From: Flagellimonas oceani
GTDB taxonomy: Bacteria > Bacteroidota > Bacteroidia > Flavobacteriales > Flavobacteriaceae
Direction of reading: 5' to 3'
Assembly (NCBI RefSeq): GCF_011068285.1
Contig: NZ_CP049616.1
Coordinates: 434,001-498,000 of the forward strand
Length of the DNA stretch: 64,000 nt
The notes below the pieces were generated by a model. The model ran no database searches. It saw only the letters and a list, made by a program, of their open reading frames with translations, and had not been told where the DNA came from. Every line of letters begins with the position of its first letter. Within the stretch, counting starts at the first letter, position 1. Of the stretch, positions 28,301-36,987 are shown piece after piece. A program made the translations under genes and the position numbers.

Positions 28301-28632
28301 TGGGGGAGCGGATAGACCAAGCACAAGGATTGGCCATACCACAGACCGGGTATATGTTGAGTGCTGCCTATCTAAGGCTCAAGAATATTACTTTGGGGTA
28401 CACCATACCTGCTTCCTATACCAAAAAAATGGGAATTACTTCACTGAGGATATACTTTTCCGGTGATAATATTTTTGAGTGGTCCGAAGTCTCGGATTAC
28501 TTTGATCCCGAATCCATCTCCGATGTGGAGAACAGGATTAATCCAGCCCATAGTGCCGGACGTAACGAGACCAGTGGTTATCAATATCCCTATCAACGAA
28601 AGTACGCTTTCGGTATTAATGTTACATTTTAA
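25387..28632 (+). CDS. SusC/RagA TonB-dependent outer membrane transporter
   Basis: 1081 residues. Signal peptide 1-19, carboxypeptidase-regulatory-like domain at about 22-95 (GVPLPGVTVMVQGTANGTT), NEVVVVGFGTQKK, plug motifs RGFTSING and LKDASSAAIYGARAAFGV, and a barrel ending in INVTF. It lacks the STN domain of the first SusC in the window, consistent with control by the divergent TetR. Partner SusD follows after 11 bp. The two SusC proteins are only distantly alike, so this is not a recent duplication. Confidence 0.96.
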   Translation: MKNTLLFVFLLTVFTSGFAQKEVSGTVGDASGVPLPGVTVMVQGTANGTTTDFDGNYSISVAEGQVLVFSYIGFTKKEITVGTSNIMDVTLEEDVQSLNEVVVVGFGTQKKVNLSGAVNNVSVAQLSTRPINNVTQGLQGISPGLNIDFSSGAPGANPKINIRGFTSINGGDPLVLIDNIPSDVSYLNQLAPEDIESISVLKDASSAAIYGARAAFGVVLVTTKSGSDGKMRINYNTNVTVGTPTVLPEKISDPYIYMRLQETASKNTPWHNQYFTTEQLQWARERSDDPFGTVGVRESTTNPGLWEYMGNRDWTDYFLSSSTYSQNHSLSATGGTEKINYFMSGSYNKDNGSLILAEDYFTRTGMRSKLNAQLTDWLSVGNNTSYITGKRKNPSYFDIGTLFNFNSYAFAENPDGSWANTPVGRMAARLQDGGDEEYITHTFRTNFTAQAWLIKDILKVNAEYTYEQENQNYDAFYSKYQIGFGPDDVREEGNNQVWKDFGSEQYNVLNIYATFNKNFGDDHQLTLLAGYNQEEFRAEYISLNRTGVISSSLPTLNLATGPILLDESDSAIYSWALRGAFYRANYIFKDRYILELNGRYDGSSRFPKDKRFGFFPSVSGAWNVSREPFMEALEPTVSLLKFRASYGSLGNQDVSSFGYIPSMSAGQGNYIIGGELPTQVGAPGLVSSNYSWETVTTKNFGVDIGLFNNKFNATLDVYRRDTKDMLTVGTDLPGVLGASEPNENAADLKTEGWELSLSYKDSFGNPNNPFNLNARLVLSDSRSYITSFENPNNSLTQYREGMELGEIWGLTSDGLFQSQAEIDALDESAIIPWGALEIVEGWPKYVDLDGNQKIEKGMTADDPKDLSVIGNMLPRYRFGINLNMDWNNFDLGVFLQGVGKRDFYPKDYIYWGFYQQPYAGGYAHLKDFYRGSDDPADLMAQHSQAYIDAGYASANTDARFPVFQSWLADRNLGERIDQAQGLAIPQTGYMLSAAYLRLKNITLGYTIPASYTKKMGITSLRIYFSGDNIFEWSEVSDYFDPESISDVENRINPAHSAGRNETSGYQYPYQRKYAFGINVTF

Positions 28633-28643
28633 AAATCATTCAA

Positions 28644-30449
28644 ATGAAACTTACAAGAAAATATATAAAAAGGGTTTTAATGGGCGGTTTTGCCGGTTTA
28701 CTGGTAATTTTGATGTCTGCCTGTAATGATGACTTTCTGGATCGCTTGCCAGAAACCGAGATCGGGGTCGACAACTTCTTCAATACAGAAGAGGACTTGT
28801 CCATCTATGTAAATGGATTGTATAATTTTCCCGGGCTAGGGATATACTACGATGATGCTACGGATAATGCAGGTACAACAGGTAATCGCGAAATAAAGAC
28901 CATTATGACCACAGAAGCCAACTCCCAGACGATTACTTCAGGTTGGCACTGGGGCGCCTTAAGGAGCATCAACCTGTTTTTGGAAAATGCAGAAAAGGCC
29001 GATATCGGCGCGGATGTAAAGAATCACTACATAGGTGTCGCCCGTTTTTTCAGGGCACAGTTCTATATGGAAAAAGTAAAGCGATATTCCAACGTGCCAT
29101 GGTATGACCAAGTTCTTGAAACAGACTCTGAAGATTTGTTCAAAACAAGCGACCCTAGAGAGACCGTTGTTGATCATATTTTTGAGGATTATCAATTTGC
29201 CATGGAACACGTTAGGGAAAGTGTGCCGACAGGAGCTGTTGATAAATGGACCGTAATGGCATATTATAGCCGTAATGCATTGTACGAAGGGACCTTCAGA
29301 AAATATCACAGCGAATTGGGACTGGAGGGAACAGCGAACGATTTCTTGGAACTGGCAGCAAAAGTATCCCAGGATATCGTAGACCAAGGCCCCTTCTCCA
29401 TCTATAATACAGGAAATCCTGCCCAAGATTACATGGCCCTTTTTGGGAGTCAAGATCTAACCGCGAACCCAGAGGTGATTTTCACGAACATTTATGAAGC
29501 TGATGTTAAAAACACCGACGACCCCCAGTACTTGTTTGGTAGTTATGAAATGTCGATGAGCAGGGACCTATTGGAGACATATCTTATGGATGACGGTACG
29601 TATTTCAGCCAACAGGTGGGAATTGAGACCATGGAATTTGTGGAAGAGTTTCAGGATAGAGACCCAAGACTCTCCCAAACCTTTGCTTACCCGGGTTGGG
29701 AACTATACTATACAGCTACCTACAGTCCCGGAACCACTAATTATGTGCAGGAACTCAAGAAAAACTTCACAGGCTATCATCAAATCAAAGGTTTTGCCAA
29801 CGACCCCTCCATAGACGTTCGGCGAGGTATTGATATCCCCGTCTTGCGCTACGCGGAGGTGTTATTGAACTTGGCAGAGGCGAGGGCAGAACTTGGCACT
29901 TTGAACCAAGGCGTGCTTGATGCTACGGTAAACCAGATTAGAAGCCGTGCAGGAATGCCCCCATTGAACATGGCCGTTTCATTGGACCCGGTGCAGGCCC
30001 AACGTTACCCACAAGTCACAGATCCCGTTTTGTTGGAAATACGAAGAGAGCGTAGGGTGGAGTTTGCCATGGAAGGAAGAAGGCTGGACGATTTGAATCG
30101 TTGGAATGCGGGCAAATTGATGGAAAGGGAGCCCGTGGGCATGTATTTTCCAGGATTGGGCAAGTATGACCTTACGGGAGATGGTGTAGCGGATATTCAG
30201 CTTTTAGGGATCGAGGACGCTATTCCCGAACCAAAAGAGCTCAATGAAAATGGTGTTGCACTAATTTATTATAGAACTGGCAGTGTGGGCAGTAATGCGG
30301 ATGTTTACCTCACAGAGGGAACCAGTGGCAATGTTGTGGGAACACCAGAACGAGGAACATTCCAAGAACCCAAACATTATTACAGACCTATCCCAGCACC
30401 TGAAATGGCACTTAACCCAAATTTGGAGCAAGTGTTCGGTTGGGAATAA
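28644..30449 (+). CDS. RagB/SusD-family outer membrane lipoprotein
   Basis: 601 residues. Lipobox SAC with Cys27, then NDDFLDRLPETEI, the usual SusD N-terminus. The C-terminal RagB/SusD domain includes LRYAEVLLNLAEARAELG and LEIRRERRVEFAMEGRRLDDLNRW. It binds ligand on the surface for the SusC just upstream (11-bp gap). A hairpin follows 25 bp downstream, before the metallophosphatase. Confidence 0.95.
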   Translation: MKLTRKYIKRVLMGGFAGLLVILMSACNDDFLDRLPETEIGVDNFFNTEEDLSIYVNGLYNFPGLGIYYDDATDNAGTTGNREIKTIMTTEANSQTITSGWHWGALRSINLFLENAEKADIGADVKNHYIGVARFFRAQFYMEKVKRYSNVPWYDQVLETDSEDLFKTSDPRETVVDHIFEDYQFAMEHVRESVPTGAVDKWTVMAYYSRNALYEGTFRKYHSELGLEGTANDFLELAAKVSQDIVDQGPFSIYNTGNPAQDYMALFGSQDLTANPEVIFTNIYEADVKNTDDPQYLFGSYEMSMSRDLLETYLMDDGTYFSQQVGIETMEFVEEFQDRDPRLSQTFAYPGWELYYTATYSPGTTNYVQELKKNFTGYHQIKGFANDPSIDVRRGIDIPVLRYAEVLLNLAEARAELGTLNQGVLDATVNQIRSRAGMPPLNMAVSLDPVQAQRYPQVTDPVLLEIRRERRVEFAMEGRRLDDLNRWNAGKLMEREPVGMYFPGLGKYDLTGDGVADIQLLGIEDAIPEPKELNENGVALIYYRTGSVGSNADVYLTEGTSGNVVGTPERGTFQEPKHYYRPIPAPEMALNPNLEQVFGWE

Positions 30450-30473
30450 TTCAGATGTTTAATTTTTTATTTA

Positions 30474-30500
30474 AAAAGGAGGGGTAAAAGCCTCCTTTTG
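30474..30500 (+). terminator. Hairpin after susD
   Basis: AAAAGGAGG (30474-30482)/CCTCCTTTT (30491-30499), short U run after it. Terminator or attenuator between the transport genes and the phosphatase genes. Confidence 0.6.
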
Positions 30501-30510
30501 ACTTTTAACT

Positions 30511-31427
30511 ATGGAAAAGAAAAAAAATCATAACAAACGGAGGACATTTGTTAAAGGAGCGGTTTTGGCAGTATGCTTCCGGGTTTGGTAAAGGCGCAAG
30601 CAAGTGATGGTGGTCGGCGTCCAAAAAAATTACTCAGAATTGCACACATTACGGATGTTCACCTGAGTTCGGATAACAATGCTCCCGCTCGATTTAATGC
30701 ATGTATTGACAAAATCAAAGAAAGAAAAATCGATTTTTTCTTGAATGGAGGGGATAGTATTATGGCTGCCGATGGTAAGGACATTGACCGAGAGCAAGTA
30801 AGTGAAATGTGGGATTTATGGAAAACGTCCAGAAAACGCTTTTCCGAATATGAGATGTACAGTTGTTTGGGCAATCACGATATGTGGTGGGCGGCCCCGG
30901 ATAAAGATGACCCCATGTATGGTAAAGGGTATGCCATGCAACAATTGGGAATGCCTTCGACTTTTTACAGCTTTGACAAAAATGATTGGCATTTTATCGT
31001 TTTGGATAGTAATGTGGATGGGGGTGGAGCATTGGGACTGAAACAAATGCAATGGCTTTCCGATGATTTGGCAAAACTCCCAAAGGGAACACCTGTTTTG
31101 ATCATGTCCCATTATCCCATTTTATCGGCCTCAACCCATACCGTGGGTGGGAACCATAACGATGCTTTGCAAATCACAAAGATCCTTTACAAACATCCCG
31201 ATAAAAGGATACATTGCATCGGGGGGCATGTACATTTATTTGATACCGTTGTCTATAACAATGTGCATTATTATTGTAATGGCGCAATGAGCGGGTATTG
31301 GTGGGGAAAAGGAGATGAGGATTCAGCCCAAAAGTATTGGTACCACGAGACTCCACCAGGCTATACCATCATTGAGCTTTTTGAAGATGGCTCCATGGAG
31401 AACCACTATCATCCACATCAATTTTAA
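30511..31427 (+). pseudogene. Calcineurin-like metallophosphatase, frameshift in Tat signal
   Basis: ATG at 30511 opens MEKKKNHNKRRTFVKGAVLA, a twin-arginine signal, but the frame ends after 26 codons. The enzyme continues from an inner ATG at 30573 (MLPGLVKAQASDGGR), which is the rest of the signal and the mature part. One extra base near 30571 would join them. The enzyme domain is complete: ITDVHLS, NGGDSI, LGNHDMWW, SHYPILS and GGHVHLFD supply the dimetal ligands. As read, the product would lack its export signal. Last intact step of the SusC/SusD phosphoester locus. Confidence 0.85.
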
Positions 31428-31431
31428 GGAT

Positions 31432-31785
31432 TTGATTTTAAAAAGAAAACAGATTCTCCCAGTTGTATGCCTTGTTTTTATTGGTATGCTAGGTTCATGT
31501 TTTGCACAAAGTGGGAAAGTGCAGATAAAGGTAATGGCATGGAACATTCTTCATGGAGGTAACGATATTGAGAATGGATTACAGCATGTCATAGACATTA
31601 TAAGGGAGGTTGATCCGGATATTCTTTTAATGGTAGAGACCTATGGTTCCGGAAAACAAATCGCAGAGAACCTCGGATACAATTTTCACTTATGTGCTCC
31701 CGAGGGTACACCATTGGACGACAAGTCAACCAATCTATCCATTTTTTCTAAATATCCCTTGGGAGAGACGTTAACAACACTTTAT
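31432..31785 (+). pseudogene. Endonuclease/exonuclease/phosphatase family protein, 3' truncated
   Basis: Starts at TTG 31432, 4 bp after the metallophosphatase stop, with a signal peptide (LVFIGMLGSCFAQ). Residues about 30-118 are the EEP-fold N-terminus: VMAWNILHGGND (Asn metal residue), DPDILLMVETYG (catalytic Glu) and LSIFSKYPLGE. Similarity stops at GETLTT, near 31780, where the DNA becomes antisense to the ParE remnant; the open frame then runs to 31851 with unrelated residues. About two thirds of the domain, including its catalytic Asp/His half, is missing, so it is inactive. Confidence 0.85.
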
Positions 31786-31798
31786 GCTTTACTGACAC

Positions 31799-31966
31799 TT
31801 ACCTCTTTCCAAGTTCAGGATTCTCGCATAAGTCGGCCGAAACACTCTTGAAACCTTGAGCATATTTTAATGATTGTGCTTCACTGAACTTTTCAATAGT
31901 ATATTTGGCCATGTTCCTGAAATCTGCCCTTGCCTTTGCACTAATGGTGTATTTATTTTCCGGCAT
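31799..31966 (-). pseudogene. ParE-type toxin, C-terminally truncated
   Basis: 55 codons. Reads YTISAKARADFRNMAKYTIE and ends CENPELGKR-stop; ParE toxins normally run to about 95-100 residues beyond this LG-R motif. The missing part lies exactly where the truncated EEP gene begins, so both ends were lost at one junction. The start ATG at 31966 overlaps the antitoxin's last codons. Confidence 0.75.
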
Positions 31967-32204
31967 TGTGCTCGTTTATTGCTTCTTCCCAAATGCTATC
32001 GGTGGTAGCATCGGTCGGACCACTCTCAATCCCTTCGATTAACGCTTTGTTCAAATCAACGATACGTTTTCTTCGCTCCTGGTCTTTTCGAATAATGTCC
32101 CTGATATATTCGCTGTCGTTCGTATTGAACCCCTGCTAGATCAAACTTTTGACAAAAGCATCTTGTTGTTCCGTGAAAGTGATGGATTTTCTAATTACCG
32201 CCAT
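31953..32204 (-). pseudogene. ParD-like antitoxin with internal stop
   Basis: 84-codon frame with an in-frame TAG at 32138-32136. Before it: MAVIRKSITFTEQQDAFVKS, a ribbon-helix-helix N-terminus; after it: NTNDSEYIRDIIRKDQERR and ALIEGIESGPTD, the toxin-binding tail. Only a single stop breaks it. Overlap with the toxin frame is the usual parDE order. Confidence 0.8.
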
Positions 32205-32847
32205 AATGAACCAATAATATTATTGATGATTCAATTTAGATAAATAATTTTGGATAGGGAACTATCGGGCAAAAAACGGTCAAAGAGAACCATTGAAAAC
32301 GGATATTTTTGAACCACTTAAAAAATGGTTTCAGACTACGCCATGAAAGGGTTTGCAATACATATTGCTATGCTCACTTTAATCCAGCGAAGGTGGCATA
32401 GTATGCCCGGTGTTTCCAGTGAGCTGTTGAAAATTCATGCTGAAATGAAGCCTATCGTTAAGAACAAGCTTCGAAGTATCTGTTTTTGACAATTAAGACC
32501 CTCTGGTAGTACTGACAGTTAAAGAGCCGCTGTACGGACCTTTTTCACTCCGGCATTCCTGATTCACGGATTTTTGAAAGATACACTTTCCTTCCTAATT
32601 ATTTAAATGCTATACGTCATAGATTTTACCATCGACATCCCTACAATTTTTCTTAAATGTAACTGCTACGCATGCAAGAAAGCTATTGTCTTTATTTCCT
32701 GGTACAATTAAAGTTAGCAGATGATATACGCATAGAAACCGTTGCCATTTTGGGTGCTACCTTTTAGTATTTGTTGGTTAAACTTAATGCCAGTATGTAC
32801 CTTGTATGCATTGGCAGGTGAAATCTTTGTATGGCCCAAGTTCAAAT
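32205..32847. other. Gene-free stretch
   Basis: About 640 bp between the ParD remnant and map. I find no frame of note, no RNA and no repeat. The many stops in all frames suggest degraded DNA. Confidence 0.5.
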
Positions 32848-33612
32848 TTAGGACCAAATATCATTCATTACCGTCAATACAAGAGGCTTCCCATCCGTTA
32901 CCACAATCGTGTGTTCGTGCTGCGCCATGAATCCGCCTTTGTTTCCGACCATGGTCCAACCATTAGCCAATGTTTCAGCTTGGGTCGAGGAAGTTGCGAT
33001 AAAGGTCTCAATGGCAACCACCGAGTTCTTTTTGAACCTGACTTTATTGAAACGGTCCTTGAAATTCGCTATTTCATTCGGTGCTTCGTGGAGACTTCTT
33101 CCAATACCATGCCCGGTTAGGTTTTTGATTACTTTGTACCCGTGCTTCCTTGCCTCCGTTTCAATTAAATGCCCGATACTGGAAATGCGGACACCGCCCC
33201 TAATGTTGTCGATTGCCTTGTGCAGAATCTGTTTCGAGGCGTCTACAAGGTTTTGATGGTGGTTGCTATCCTCGCCCAACACAAAGGACCCCCCGTTATC
33301 CGACCAATACCCTTCGAGTTCTGCCGATACATCAATGTTCACAAGGTCGCCCTCTTCCAACCGTCTGCTGGCTGAGGGAATGCCATGACAAAATTCACGG
33401 TTTACGCTTATACAAGTGTGACCTGGAAAACCATAGGTCAGAAACGGGGCGGATTTGGCACCGTAGTCCGATAGGATTCCAGCCCCGAAATCATCCAACT
33501 GTTTTGTGGTCATTCCAGGCTTGGCATAGTTCCGCATTTCCTTTAATGCGACAGCAACGGCCTCGCTCACTTTTTTCATTCCTATAAGTTCATCTTCCTT
33601 TGTTATTGACAT
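32848..33612 (-). CDS. map: Type I methionine aminopeptidase
   Basis: 254 residues, normal length. Removes the initiator methionine from nascent proteins in the cytoplasm. All five metal ligands are visible: Asp94 (NIDVSAELEG), Asp105 (SDNGGSF), His168 (GHGIGRSLHE), Glu202 (AIETF) and Glu233 (QHEHTIVV), plus substrate-site His76 (CHGIPS). It differs from the ribosomal-operon map of Flavobacteria and may be a second copy; its neighbours have no related role. Confidence 0.94.
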   Translation of the reverse strand: MSITKEDELIGMKKVSEAVAVALKEMRNYAKPGMTTKQLDDFGAGILSDYGAKSAPFLTYGFPGHTCISVNREFCHGIPSASRRLEEGDLVNIDVSAELEGYWSDNGGSFVLGEDSNHHQNLVDASKQILHKAIDNIRGGVRISSIGHLIETEARKHGYKVIKNLTGHGIGRSLHEAPNEIANFKDRFNKVRFKKNSVVAIETFIATSSTQAETLANGWTMVGNKGGFMAQHEHTIVVTDGKPLVLTVMNDIWS

Positions 33613-33704
33613 TTTGTACTATTTAATTTTTTGCTTTTTCCATGGAAATGTGCCCAACCAGAGCACGGACCTCGGTATATATCTGGTAACTTTTCACATC
33701 GTAA

Positions 33705-34694
33705 CTAATTGATCAAATTGAACGAAACCCCAAAATTAACGTAGAAATTTGGGTCAAATGAGGTTGTGCTTATTTCCTTGGTCTGTCCCCTTTCCCGTAT
33801 CGTTCCGTTCAAAAAATAGTTCCAACCCGTACGCAGGGACAAAATGAGCCCTTCGTATATTTTATATTCATACATTAGACCCGATCTGATCTCATTGCGA
33901 TTGAAGTTATAGAGAACATCCCCGTCCCCCAAGCCATCGGTGATGAAGTAAAAGGGCTCTCCCTCAAAGACCGTCCCGATGGACAGTCTTCCCCCGGTTA
34001 ATAGGTTTCTTCTAAAATACAACTGTTTGGGCAATATCATATCTATGCGCCAAGGCGAGTCTTTAAACTGGTGCTCGTAGGAAAAGGCCGGTAAGATGGG
34101 GAATACGGCATTGGGGTTCGATTGCAGTACCAATCCGATGGTGGTCGTCGTTTGGGTGTTTCTCTTTAAGACGAAAGAGGCAACATAGGCTGCGTTCAAT
34201 ACACCGAACTTCTTATCTGAGGCATCCCCAAATACACTTAGGTTGGAAACTAGGGTTTTTCCAAATAGCCTATCGTATCGGGTATAGTTCACCGAGCCGA
34301 AGAAATAATGGAAGCTTTGGCTCTCCGCGACCCCAATGATGGGGGAGGCACCACTTGGAACATTGGCCTGGCCAAAATTAATGTCCCTGTAACCATAACG
34401 TAGGGAAGCACTCAAAATCCGAGTGTCCTTTTGGACAATCGGGAGGTTCATGGCCGCACGGACCCTTGTCTCACTTTCAATGGTACCTGTCTGATAAGGT
34501 GTGCCAAACAGCTCCGATTCGTAATCCGAGCTACCCAATTGTTCAAAATGGACGTCAATAAAACGGGTATTAGGGAACTGGTCCGTCACCTTTTTTACCA
34601 AGATCATACTTTTGGATGGAATCGAATCCGTTTCCTGGGCAAGCACGGAAACTGAAATTGTCATCAAGACAGCTATCACTAGGCATTTTTTCAT
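33705..34694 (-). CDS. Outer membrane beta-barrel protein, DUF6268-like
   Basis: 329 residues from the ATG at 34694 (MKKCLVIAVLMTISVSVLAQE), a signal peptide; the frame to 34751 adds an unlikely extension. The mature part is a run of amphipathic strands with aromatic girdles (SASLRYGYRDINFG, FHYFFGSVNYTRYDR) ending FGVSFNLIN. Matches what I know of DUF6268 barrels, which have no known substrate. Last gene behind the LytTR response regulator, 218 bp downstream. Confidence 0.65.
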   Translation of the reverse strand: MKKCLVIAVLMTISVSVLAQETDSIPSKSMILVKKVTDQFPNTRFIDVHFEQLGSSDYESELFGTPYQTGTIESETRVRAAMNLPIVQKDTRILSASLRYGYRDINFGQANVPSGASPIIGVAESQSFHYFFGSVNYTRYDRLFGKTLVSNLSVFGDASDKKFGVLNAAYVASFVLKRNTQTTTTIGLVLQSNPNAVFPILPAFSYEHQFKDSPWRIDMILPKQLYFRRNLLTGGRLSIGTVFEGEPFYFITDGLGDGDVLYNFNRNEIRSGLMYEYKIYEGLILSLRTGWNYFLNGTIRERGQTKEISTTSFDPNFYVNFGVSFNLIN

Positions 34695-34912
34695 GTAGTA
34701 ATGGGCGGATTTAGACAAACCCTTTTTGCATATCATTGGGATTTGGGCCAAGGATCAATATTTTTTATACAACACCTATCTTTTTACACTGAATTGAGCT
34801 AAACCAAAAACAATCCTCTTTCAAATGATTTCACTAAAAACCCAGTTTTTTGGACGTGTTTTTTTGGTGCTGGGCGTCCTCCTAGGTCCACCTTGGCACT
34901 TTTTCGCTCGAA

Positions 34913-35671
34913 TCACATGTCCAACCACTTTTTAAAGGCGGAACAGCGCTCCCTTGAAACAATTATTTTTTCCTCCTGTACGGGTTTGAGCTTCAATAAT
35001 AAACGACTGTTGAAATAATGATGGATCTCAATAACGGACTTCAAGGCAATCATGTATTTTCTGTTGATCCTGAAAAAATCGATCGGGTTCAACATATCCT
35101 CCAATTGGTCAAGGGAATATTCCAAAGGATAACTTTTCCCATCGCCAGTTATAATACATATCGTTCCGCCCTCTGATCTAAAGAAATAAATGTCATCTAC
35201 ATTAAGGGAACTATAATGGTTGCCCACCTTGACCATAAACCGACGCTTGTACTCCTTGTTGAACATTTTCTTAAAACCCTGGACCCTGACATCCTCAGTC
35301 TCCCTGATGACATGGAACTGGTTCCGGAACTTTTCGAGGGAACGTTCCAGTTCCTTTTTATCAATGGGTTTGAGCAGGTAGTCCAACCCGTTGTATTTAA
35401 AACCCCGGATGGCGTATTCGTTATAGGCCGTGGTGAAGATAATGGGGGGATGTTCGTTGATAGCGTCCAGAATATCAAACCCATAACCGTCATGCAACTG
35501 GATATCCAAGAAAATAAGGTCTGGCGGCGGATTTTCCTTGAACCACTTGATAGCTCCTTCAACCGAAAAAATAGTGGCCGCTACCTTGATGTACGGAGCA
35601 ATATCATTGACCAATTGTACCAAACGTTTGGAGGCAATATGTTCATCTTCTATGATTATGGCTTCTATCAT
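34913..35671 (-). CDS. LytTR-family response regulator
   Basis: 252 residues. Receiver domain 1-120 with phosphoacceptor Asp56 (IFLDIQLHDGYG), Thr80/81 and Lys101 (YLLKPID). C-terminal LytTR DNA-binding domain at about 145-250 (VDDIYFFRSEGGT, FFRINRKYMIALKSV). Start overlaps the kinase stop by ATGA, so they form one operon. Repeated boxes upstream of the kinase and the divergent TonB receptor are the likely targets. Confidence 0.94.
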   Translation of the reverse strand: MIEAIIIEDEHIASKRLVQLVNDIAPYIKVAATIFSVEGAIKWFKENPPPDLIFLDIQLHDGYGFDILDAINEHPPIIFTTAYNEYAIRGFKYNGLDYLLKPIDKKELERSLEKFRNQFHVIRETEDVRVQGFKKMFNKEYKRRFMVKVGNHYSSLNVDDIYFFRSEGGTICIITGDGKSYPLEYSLDQLEDMLNPIDFFRINRKYMIALKSVIEIHHYFNSRLLLKLKPVQEEKIIVSRERCSAFKKWLDM

Positions 35672-36807
35672 GTTAGGAGATGTAATGGGGATTTTTGTTC
35701 AACATTTTTCTTCAATAGGGGCAGGGAAACGGTAAAGTGTCCATTTCTTTGCTCAATCAAGACGGGAGATGTTGTGTAAAAGGAAAATCGATTTTTAATA
35801 TTCTCCAGTCCCAACTGGGTTGAGCTATGGGCATCATTTCTTTTTCTCAACGTATTGGATATCCTAAGGTATCGGTGATCATTTGAAATAATGACCTCCA
35901 TAGGATGCTTATCCGAAAAGGAATTATGCTTCAGGGCATTCTCCATCAACATCTGAAGGGTCAGTGTGGGAATTACATAGGTATTCGGCGCCAAATTTAT
36001 CTCCATGCGTATACTCAGCGAGGTTTGATGGCGTACGTCCATCATAAAAATAAAGGAGTCCAAAAAGGAGAGCTCTTTGTCCAGACTGGTCAGGTCTGAA
36101 TCCTGGTTGTCCAGGATATACCGATAGCAAGAAGCCAATCTTGCCGTAAAATCAGAGGCCAGGTCCCTATCTTCGTACATGAGCGAGGTCAGGGTGTGCA
36201 GGCTGTTGAACAAAAAATGGGGGCTGATCTGATTCTTCAATATTTTATAATTGGTGGCCAGGACCTCCTTTTCAAGTTTGAGCATCCTTGTGTGCAATCT
36301 GTTCTTTACCTGACCGGAGAAATAAAATAGATTGCACAAGATAAGAATTGTGGCAATGAGTGCCGCCCTTGAAAAATCCATTCGAAATTGGAGCCAAGGT
36401 TCCTGGGATTTGAGGTCAAGAACACTGGCGAAATGAAATAGGGCCAGGTAATATCCTATCGCGAACAAGGGCAATAGGGCCCCTATGGTCTTTCCCAAAA
36501 TTTGTACCCCTGCCACCCAGCCCAATCCTTTGTAGGGGTCGTCCCTTAGATGCTTTTTGATTATCCGGTCGCTCAATTCCCATGAGAACATAAAAAAAAT
36601 GACCCCGCTTACATAATAGAAGAATGATGTAACGGTGAAGAATGGGTCGCTGTAGTCCGAATCAATGATTGATTTGACTACAATAAAGACCATCGTGACC
36701 ACAAGAAGACGAAACCCCATTTTTTTTAATATTAAACCTATATGCATCATAAATCCGGTAGGCATAAAAATAGTTGGATAAATCGGCCCTTTGGTCCATA
36801 GGTCCAT
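35668..36807 (-). CDS. LytS/YehU-type sensor histidine kinase
   Basis: 379 residues, though the true start may be one of the inner Met codons (MMHIGLILKK), since the first 15 residues overlap a putative LytTR box. Four transmembrane helices (about 31-49, 60-76, 104-127, 146-165), then the His_kinase domain with His197 (QISPHFLFNSLHTL) and an ATP-binding region (MLMENALKHN, STQLGLENIKNR). Signals to the LytTR regulator translated right after it. Confidence 0.93.
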   Translation of the reverse strand: MDLWTKGPIYPTIFMPTGFMMHIGLILKKMGFRLLVVTMVFIVVKSIIDSDYSDPFFTVTSFFYYVSGVIFFMFSWELSDRIIKKHLRDDPYKGLGWVAGVQILGKTIGALLPLFAIGYYLALFHFASVLDLKSQEPWLQFRMDFSRAALIATILILCNLFYFSGQVKNRLHTRMLKLEKEVLATNYKILKNQISPHFLFNSLHTLTSLMYEDRDLASDFTARLASCYRYILDNQDSDLTSLDKELSFLDSFIFMMDVRHQTSLSIRMEINLAPNTYVIPTLTLQMLMENALKHNSFSDKHPMEVIISNDHRYLRISNTLRKRNDAHSSTQLGLENIKNRFSFYTTSPVLIEQRNGHFTVSLPLLKKNVEQKSPLHLLT

Positions 36808-36910
36808 GACCCGTCATTTTAGTTCATGAACTGTCGTTATTTGTTTTGAACTGTGTTCGAGCCGAAAAAAACAAAAAATGAACGCTTCGGGCCGTAATAT
36901 GACGGTTCAT
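36806..36910. promoter_or_regulatory. Repeated LytTR-type boxes between kinase and TonB receptor
   Basis: Three copies of a related 15-mer: ATGACCCGTCATTTT (36806-36820), ATGAACTGTCGTTAT (36826-36840) and, inverted, ATGAACCGTCATATT (minus strand of 36896-36910). The first two lie 20 bp apart on the same strand, two helical turns, as expected for LytTR dimers. AGTTCATGAACT (36821-36832) is also a perfect palindrome. A divergent promoter region. Confidence 0.5.
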
Positions 36911-36987
36911 CAAGAAATTACAGTACCCAAAGGTATTCGGCTGTTCGACAAAGGTAAATCACTTCAATTTTGTTCAAAACTAAATGT

